A model generated the notes under the pieces. It was not told the origin of the DNA and ran no database searches. It worked only from the letters and a program-made list of their open reading frames with translations. Source: Methylocapsa sp. (GTDB lineage Bacteria > Pseudomonadota > Alphaproteobacteria > Rhizobiales > Beijerinckiaceae). From it: a stretch of 5,390 bases of DNA. Made by a program: the position numbers and the translations under genes. The stretch covers positions 1 to 5,390 of the forward strand of contig JAFMSB010000141.1 in assembly GCA_017353815.1 (NCBI GenBank), given 5' to 3'. How positions within the stretch are numbered: the stretch's first letter is position 1; the number at the start of each line of letters is the position of its first letter. This document shows, piece after piece, positions 1 through 5,390 of the stretch.

Positions 1-45
1 GAGTCGCGCGGTTCCCGCGGGGAATTCCCGCCATGCGCATGCGCC

Positions 46-1547
<1,502 letters not shown>

Positions 1548-1607
1548 CCGAGCCGCCCTGCTGATACTTTTGCGCCGGACGGAAGCCTCACCAGAGCGAT
1601 GATAAGA

Positions 1608-1979
1608 ATGCGGAAATCCATCCTAATTGTCGAAGACAATGAGCTCAATATGAAATTGTTTAACGATCTTTTGGAAGCGCATGGCTATAAGACTTTGCAG
1701 ACCCGCAACGGGAAGCAGGCGCTTGAGCTGACGCGCCTGCACAGACCCGATCTCATTTTAATGGATATCCAGCTGCCCGAAGTTTCCGGGCTGCAGGTTA
1801 CGCAATGGATAAAGGAAGATAAGGAGCTCAGTCACATTCCCGTCATTGCGATTACCGCTTTTGCGATGAAAGGGGACGAGGAAAAAATCCGGCGGGGAGG
1901 ATGCGAAGCCTATCTGTCAAAACCAATCTCAATCCTAAAATTCCTCGAAACGGTGCGCACGTATCTCAATGAAGCTTGA
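1608..1979 (+). CDS. divK: Single-domain response regulator DivK (cell-cycle control)
   Basis: DivK is a stand-alone receiver protein. In Caulobacter it is phosphorylated by DivJ and dephosphorylated by PleC, and it works through DivL and CckA to lower CtrA activity; rhizobial homologues use related kinases. The 123-residue product is one complete receiver domain with no output domain. The acidic pocket is E9-D10 ([12 protein letters not shown]), the phospho-acceptor is D53 ([14 protein letters not shown]), the switch threonine is T83 ([12 protein letters not shown]) and the conserved lysine is K105 (YLSKPIS). D53 has the same number as in Caulobacter DivK. I chose the ATG at 1608 because it gives the usual family length beginning [10 protein letters not shown]. 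An in-frame ATG at 1599 would add three residues and one at 1503 would add 35 that do not fit the family. The Shine-Dalgarno is weak (GAG 11 nt upstream). The usual downstream partner pleD is absent here and a flippase gene follows after 153 bp. The identification is strong, by near-full-length resemblance to known DivK. Confidence 0.94.
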   Translation: MRKSILIVEDNELNMKLFNDLLEAHGYKTLQTRNGKQALELTRLHRPDLILMDIQLPEVSGLQVTQWIKEDKELSHIPVIAITAFAMKGDEEKIRRGGCEAYLSKPISILKFLETVRTYLNEA

Positions 1980-2132
1980 ACAAGTGACTAAATCGTTCCA
2001 ATAAGCTGGCGTTTACATAGCCGCGCTATTCGCTCGAGTGCTGATTATCCAGTGGCCGCCGGTTTGCCTGACCCAATCAAGCGGCGCCCCCAAATCTGCC
2101 GGGCTTTTAATCTTGGCCGAGGTAGCCCCTAG
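1980..2132. other. Intergenic gap between divK and the flippase gene
   Basis: No coding region or RNA gene is recognisable in these 153 bp. A short inverted repeat at 2017-2029 (ATAGC, 3-nt loop, GCTAT) lies 38 bp after the divK stop but has no T-run, so it is not a convincing terminator. The gap is long enough to hold a promoter for the flippase gene, yet no clear -35/-10 pair stands out. An in-frame TAG directly precedes the flippase ATG. Confidence 0.4.
2119..2123 (+). promoter_or_regulatory. Shine-Dalgarno of the flippase gene
   Basis: GAGGT lies 9 nt before the ATG at 2133. With the in-frame TAG at 2130-2132 it fixes the start: no longer form of the protein can be read from this DNA. 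Confidence 0.65.
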
Positions 2133-3584
2133 ATGATCGTTTTCCTGGTTTCCCTTTGCAACACCCTGTTCGGTTTTGCTGTCGGGCTCATCATCGCGAA
2201 ATATCTCGGGCCAGAGGAATTTGGCCGCTTTGCGCTTGCTTATGCGACGGCGATCTTCGTGCAGACGGGGTTCTTCGATTGGATACGGCTCGGCGCCGCG
2301 CGTTTTTACTCCGAGCGGATAAGAAGCGAAGAGCCAGCCGTCCGGGCGACGCTCGATTTTGGCTTTGCCGTCATCGCCGTCTGCCTTGCTGCCGGGTCAG
2401 GCCTTTTGTTCCTCAGCGGCATCGAATTCGCTCTGTCTTATGGCCTTATTGCCTTGGCGCTCGGCGCTGCTCTCGCCAATGGCCTTTTCGATTATCACAC
2501 CGCCCTTGTCCGCGCCCGCTTCGACGATCTGCTTCTTACCAGGCTTCTGCTCGTCAAAAATATTGCCTCCTTCGTTCTCATGGGCTCGGGAGCCTTGTTT
2601 GGCTCGGCAAAACTGACCCTAATTGGTGCGATCCTTAGCCTCGGCGCCTCTGTTATCACCGCCCGTGCGGCCTTGCGCGATCCGGCCTCGAACCCTGGCC
2701 TTGCGCGCTTTGCGATCGCCAAGTCGCTCATGTATTACAGCCTGCCGATCGTCGGCGCCAATCTCCTTTATCTTGCCATTCCGCTTGCCAACCGCTCGAT
2801 TCTTGCGATTGTCGAAGGCTTTCCGGAGACTGGCCAGTTTTCCCTTGCCTATGATTTTGGAGTCAAGGCGATCCAGGCGATCGGGTCAACACTCGATATT
2901 GTTTTGTTTCAACTCGCCGTTGCGGTGCATGAATTGCATGGGGCCGCACAAGCACGGCGCCAAATCGGACGCAATTTAACGATTGTCATTGCCATGGTTT
3001 TGCCTGCCTGCACGGGCCTTTGGCTTACCTTGCCCTCCATCGAACATCTGGCCGTCCCCGAGGCCTACCGGGGCCACTTCGATACCCTGCTGCCATTGAT
3101 GATGACGGGCCTTTTCTGTCTGGCGATCATTCAGTATGGCATTAATCCGATTTTCCAAATCGAGAAAAAAACCTTGCCCTTGATCGTGGCGGCTCTGGCT
3201 GCCTGCGCTGCCGATTCGCTGCTGCTTCTCGCGCTGCCTCTCGATAGCGGCGCATCGCGTCTTGCCGCCGCGCAGTCTGGAGCGATGCTTCTTGCGCTTC
3301 TTGTGCTCATGGCTTTCGCGAGCCGGGCGTGGCGGCACTGGCCGCGCGTCCGCGATCTAGCGGTCGTCCTTCTCGGCAATGCCATCATGTCCGCAATCCT
3401 TTTGCCTATGCGCGAGCGCGAGCCGGGCCTTGCAACAGGCTCGCTTCAGATCGTGGCTGGAGCCGCCGTTTACGCCTTCGTCGTCCTTGGCTTGGACCTT
3501 GCCGGCTTGCAAGGCCTTGCGGTTGCGCGCCTGCGCGTTGCCGTTTCCCGGTTAAAGACCTTGCCGCCCTTGCGCGATCTCTAA
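2133..3584 (+). CDS. Polysaccharide flippase-like membrane protein (Wzx/MOP superfamily)
   Basis: The 483-residue product is strongly hydrophobic and looks like an inner-membrane exporter of lipid-linked oligosaccharides, of the type that feeds O-antigen, capsule or exopolysaccharide assembly. The N-terminus carries the family signature: a first membrane segment (about residues 3-22) followed by AKYLGPEEFGRFALAYA. I estimate 12 to 14 membrane segments, near residues 3-22, 33-50, 77-95, 99-118, 137-153, 161-179, 201-220, 245-265, 281-299, 318-338, 348-368, 375-396, 408-425 and 437-457. Basic loops follow several of them (for example QARRQIGRN at 273-281 and RAWRHWPRVRD at 398-408). The total length is normal. 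The protein begins almost inside segment 1, slightly shorter at the N-terminus than many relatives, but the stop codon just upstream allows no extension. No glycosyltransferase or polymerase gene lies beside it, so the substrate cannot be guessed. The superfamily call is solid; a specific name such as wzx is not justified. Confidence 0.85.
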   Translation: MIVFLVSLCNTLFGFAVGLIIAKYLGPEEFGRFALAYATAIFVQTGFFDWIRLGAARFYSERIRSEEPAVRATLDFGFAVIAVCLAAGSGLLFLSGIEFALSYGLIALALGAALANGLFDYHTALVRARFDDLLLTRLLLVKNIASFVLMGSGALFGSAKLTLIGAILSLGASVITARAALRDPASNPGLARFAIAKSLMYYSLPIVGANLLYLAIPLANRSILAIVEGFPETGQFSLAYDFGVKAIQAIGSTLDIVLFQLAVAVHELHGAAQARRQIGRNLTIVIAMVLPACTGLWLTLPSIEHLAVPEAYRGHFDTLLPLMMTGLFCLAIIQYGINPIFQIEKKTLPLIVAALAACAADSLLLLALPLDSGASRLAAAQSGAMLLALLVLMAFASRAWRHWPRVRDLAVVLLGNAIMSAILLPMREREPGLATGSLQIVAGAAVYAFVVLGLDLAGLQGLAVARLRVAVSRLKTLPPLRDL

Positions 3585-3597
3585 CGCGCTTTCCTCT

Positions 3598-3628
3598 CGG
3601 CCGGACTCGGCCGGCGATAAGAAATCGC
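3598..3628. terminator. Two adjacent hairpins after the flippase gene, possible terminator region
   Basis: Two small perfect stems start 14 bp after the flippase stop codon. The first is CGGCCG, loop GACT, CGGCCG (3598-3613). The second, directly adjoining, is GCGAT, loop AAGAA, ATCGC (3614-3628). The first stem is also part of a short tandem repeat of CTCGGCCGG (3596-3604 and 3606-3614). The position between convergent genes suits termination or 3'-end protection from both sides. Neither strand has a T-run after the stems, so intrinsic termination is doubtful and the function is inferred only from position. Confidence 0.35.
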
Positions 3629-3639
3629 GCCAAATCAGT

Positions 3640-3693
3640 AAGCCGGAGCGAATTCTAGTCGCAATGTTTTGCCGGCTTTGGCGGAATCCGCTC
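3640..3693. repeat. Interleaved inverted repeats at the prmA 3' end
   Basis: Two inverted repeats interlock here. AAGCCGG (3640-3646) is complementary to CCGGCTT (3672-3678), a perfect 7-bp stem. GAGCGAATTC (3646-3655) is complementary to GAATCCGCTC (3684-3693) at 9 of 10 positions, with one A·C mismatch. The stems cross and share G3646, so they would be mutually exclusive or form a pseudoknot-like fold. The second repeat ends on the first base of the prmA stop codon. It could be a dispersed intergenic palindrome or a terminator-like element; only a genome-wide comparison would decide. Confidence 0.45.
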
Positions 3694-4610
3694 TAAGCAC
3701 GCCGCATCATTAGTGTTGCCCAGCCCTCGATAGAGGTCCGGCGGACCAAGAAAATGGAGTGACTCCGGTAGGCGGAAATCACCGAAGGGCAATCGCGGGC
3801 GATAAGACCCGAAAGAATGATATTGGCGCGAGGCGAGGCGAGCCGGGCGATCTCAGGCGCAAGCTCAATCAGCGGCCGCGCAAGGATATTGGCCATGATC
3901 AAGTCATAAGGCGCCTTTTGCCGCAACAACGGATGAGCAGCGCCCTTTGCGCGAACCGCGCGCACATAATTGCCAACATCGTTCCGCCCCGCATTCAAGC
4001 GGGCGGCCGTGACGCAAACCGGATCGATATCCGCGGCATATACGCCTCGCCGGAACGATTTCGCGGCGGCTATGGCGAGTATCCCGGAACCGGTGCCGAG
4101 GTCGAGAATGGCGTTTGGACGGCGCTTGCCCGCGAGCTGGCCGAGCATCAGGACGCAGCCTTGGGTTGAGCCATGGTGGCCGGTGCCGAAAGCGAACGCG
4201 GCCTCGATCTCGATCGCAATGGTGCCGGCCATCGCCGCGCCGCGCTCATGCCTGCCATGAATGACGAAACGGCCCGCGCGAACGGGCTTAAGCCCCGCGA
4301 ACGAGCTCTTGACCCAATCTTGGGCTTCGATGCGGCCGAAAATTGCTTTACGTGCCGCGGCCTCGCCAGCCACGATTGCAACGAGCGTGCGGACCTTTGT
4401 TTCATCCGGAGGCGCGCCGAAATAGGCTTCCGCAATCCACGCAGCCGTGCCTTGCGAGGCTGCGCAAGGCTTCTCTTCGAAGGCCGAGGCAGCCGTCGTT
4501 GCAGGATCAAACGACTCAACGATAATATCGGCGATGCTTCGCGCCTTCGCCTCTTCGCAGCTAAGGCGCATGAGGAAAATGGCATCGTTCGGCGGCAGGC
4601 CCTCAAGCAT
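3693..4610 (-). CDS. prmA: Ribosomal protein L11 methyltransferase PrmA
   Basis: PrmA is a cytoplasmic S-adenosylmethionine-dependent enzyme that methylates lysines and the N-terminal amino group of ribosomal protein L11. The 305-residue product has the two-part family layout. A short N-terminal substrate-recognition domain (about residues 1-100) includes LSCEEAKARSIADIIVESF. A linker with QDWVKSSFAGLKPVRAGRF follows, then the Rossmann methyltransferase domain. Diagnostic motifs are AFGTGHHGST (139-148, the alphaproteobacterial form of the E. coli AFGTGTHPTT), the SAM-binding glycine loop DLGTGSG (170-176), the acidic AADIDP (192-197) and ANILARPL (240-247). The length is close to the 293 residues of E. 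coli PrmA. I chose the ATG at 4610. A TTG at 4655 would add 15 basic residues, and an ATG at 4571 would cut into the conserved N-terminal strand; none of the three has a strong Shine-Dalgarno. The gene is convergent with the flippase gene and divergent from ppk2, so it is probably monocistronic unless followed by genes outside this view. The function is secure; the start is moderately secure. Confidence 0.93.
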   Translation of the reverse strand: MLEGLPPNDAIFLMRLSCEEAKARSIADIIVESFDPATTAASAFEEKPCAASQGTAAWIAEAYFGAPPDETKVRTLVAIVAGEAAARKAIFGRIEAQDWVKSSFAGLKPVRAGRFVIHGRHERGAAMAGTIAIEIEAAFAFGTGHHGSTQGCVLMLGQLAGKRRPNAILDLGTGSGILAIAAAKSFRRGVYAADIDPVCVTAARLNAGRNDVGNYVRAVRAKGAAHPLLRQKAPYDLIMANILARPLIELAPEIARLASPRANIILSGLIARDCPSVISAYRSHSIFLVRRTSIEGWATLMMRRA

Positions 4611-4681
4611 GACGGGCGTTCTCAGCTGCGGCGAACGGCGCTTCTGGCTAGGCAACGCCGAAAGTTCGCCTGATCACGGAT

Positions 4682-4696
4682 GGGGCTTTAAGCCCC
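4682..4696. repeat. Perfect hairpin abutting the ppk2 ribosome binding site
   Basis: GGGGCTT, a single T, then AAGCCCC form a near-perfect palindrome; as RNA this is a GGGGC/GCCCC stem with a TTTAA loop. The right arm ends exactly where the GGGGAG Shine-Dalgarno of ppk2 begins. CCCC at 4693-4696 is complementary both to the upstream arm and to the Shine-Dalgarno. Folding of the hairpin would occupy the CCCC and leave the ribosome binding site free; the hairpin could also stabilise the 5' end of the mRNA. The structure is plain in the sequence, but any function is inference. Confidence 0.45.
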
Positions 4697-4702
4697 GGGG
4701 AG
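4697..4702 (+). promoter_or_regulatory. Shine-Dalgarno of ppk2
   Basis: GGGGAG lies 8 nt before the ATG at 4711, a good spacing. It supports 4711 as the start over the in-frame ATG at codon 8. Confidence 0.7.
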
Positions 4703-4710
4703 AACGAAGC

Positions 4711-5390
4711 ATGGACTATCGCAAACAATTCATGATCGAACCGGGCAAAAAGCTCAAGCTCAAACATCGCGACTCGGCCTTCAAGGGCAGCCAAGAAACC
4801 CGCGAGCAGGCGGAAGCGGAATTGGAACGCTACCGGCAGAAGCTCGCCCATCAGCAGAGCCTCATGTATGCGGAAAAAAAGCACGCCTTGCTGATCGTGC
4901 TGCAGGCTCTCGATGCCGGCGGCAAGGATGGGACGGTCAATCATGTTTTTTCGGCGCTCAATCCGCAAGGGGCTTCGGTGACCGGATTTAAGCAGCCGAC
5001 TTCGCTCGAGCTTGCGCATGATTTCCTTTGGCGCGTGCATCCCCATGCCCCGCCAAAAGGCTGGGTGGAAATATTCAACCGCTCGCACTATGAGGATGTG
5101 CTCGCCACGCGCGTTCATAAGCTGATCAGCAAAGCGGTCTGGACTGCGCGTTACGCCCGGATCCGGGATTTCGAATTGGGACTCTATGAGAGCGGCACAA
5201 CAATCTTGAAGTTTTTCTTGCACATCAGCAAAGAGGAGCAGCTTGCCCGTTTTGAGCGCAGGCTCGAAGATCCGGCCCGCAACTGGAAGATCAGCGACTC
5301 CGATTATTCGGAACGCGAGCTGTGGGATGATTATGTCGATGCCTATGAGGACGCTCTAAGCGCGACGAGCACAAGCCACGCGCCATGGTT
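4711..5390 (+). CDS. ppk2: PPK2-family polyphosphate kinase (class III-like), 3' end cut by the window
   Basis: PPK2 enzymes transfer phosphate between inorganic polyphosphate and nucleotides. Class III members can phosphorylate both AMP and ADP, linking polyphosphate stores to ATP and GTP regeneration in the cytoplasm. The reading frame stays open to the window edge, giving 226 residues. The P-loop is LDAGGKDGT (67-75, with K72). The Walker B-region block is IFNRSHYEDVL (121-131), and FLWRVH (105-110) precedes it. FFLHISKEEQ (168-177) leads into the lid region with ERRLEDPARNWKIS (182-195). The tail ELWDDYVDAYEDAL and TSTSHAPW (219-226) are typical. The order and wording closely match, from memory, the roughly 270-residue Meiothermus ruber class III enzyme, so about 40 C-terminal residues are probably missing. 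There is no transmembrane or signal segment. The start has a strong Shine-Dalgarno, and the gene is divergent from prmA across 100 bp. The family assignment is firm; the class is inferred from sequence resemblance and preferred substrates cannot be read from it. Confidence 0.93.
   Translation, partial: MDYRKQFMIEPGKKLKLKHRDSAFKGSQETREQAEAELERYRQKLAHQQSLMYAEKKHALLIVLQALDAGGKDGTVNHVFSALNPQGASVTGFKQPTSLELAHDFLWRVHPHAPPKGWVEIFNRSHYEDVLATRVHKLISKAVWTARYARIRDFELGLYESGTTILKFFLHISKEEQLARFERRLEDPARNWKISDSDYSERELWDDYVDAYEDALSATSTSHAPW

Noticed and set aside
3598..3628. A classical Rho-independent terminator
   Set aside because: The stems are short and no T-run follows on either strand, so it is reported only as a low-confidence terminator region.
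2156..3658. Several open frames on both strands within the flippase gene
   Set aside because: The translations are Arg-rich and low-complexity, as expected for shifted frames of a GC-rich membrane protein gene; only the 2133-3584 frame shows hydrophobic segments and the family N-terminal signature.
3759..4673. Plus-strand open frames opposite prmA
   Set aside because: prmA on the minus strand carries the diagnostic motifs over its full length, whereas these frames match nothing I recognise.
4648..5223. Minus-strand open frame of 191 codons opposite ppk2
   Set aside because: The plus strand encodes PPK2 with its P-loop and Walker B-region motifs continuously through this stretch; the antisense translation has no recognisable domain.

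Overview
This window looks like ordinary chromosomal DNA from an alphaproteobacterium, most likely of the order Hyphomicrobiales (Rhizobiales). The GC content is moderately high. DivK is nearly superimposable on remembered rhizobial and Caulobacter DivK sequences. HemB is the aspartate-rich, Mg-type enzyme known from Bradyrhizobium, and a DUF3572 protein is present, a family I know only from alphaproteobacteria. A Beijerinckiaceae- or Methylocystaceae-like source is possible, but that narrower placement is inference.

Layout, left to right. (1) Minus strand, 46-1547: a DUF3572 gene followed after 89 bp by hemB (porphobilinogen synthase); the two may be co-transcribed. (2) Plus strand: divK (1608-1979), divergent from DUF3572, then after 153 bp a polytopic Wzx/MOP-type polysaccharide flippase (2133-3584). 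(3) A convergent gap of 108 bp (3585-3692) rich in inverted repeats. (4) Minus strand, 3693-4610: prmA, the ribosomal protein L11 methyltransferase. (5) Plus strand, from 4711 and divergent from prmA: a class III-like PPK2 polyphosphate kinase, cut by the window edge after 226 residues.

The genes do not form one pathway. They cover tetrapyrrole synthesis, cell-cycle signalling, envelope glycan export, ribosome modification and polyphosphate/nucleotide metabolism. The points worth a second look are modest. A strong Shine-Dalgarno sequence sets the hemB start upstream of the conserved domain. divK is followed by a flippase rather than pleD. Two interleaved inverted repeats overlap the prmA stop codon. 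A perfect hairpin sits directly against the ppk2 ribosome binding site. I found no RNA genes, CRISPR arrays, insertion sequences or phage genes, and nothing that amounts to a new biological system.
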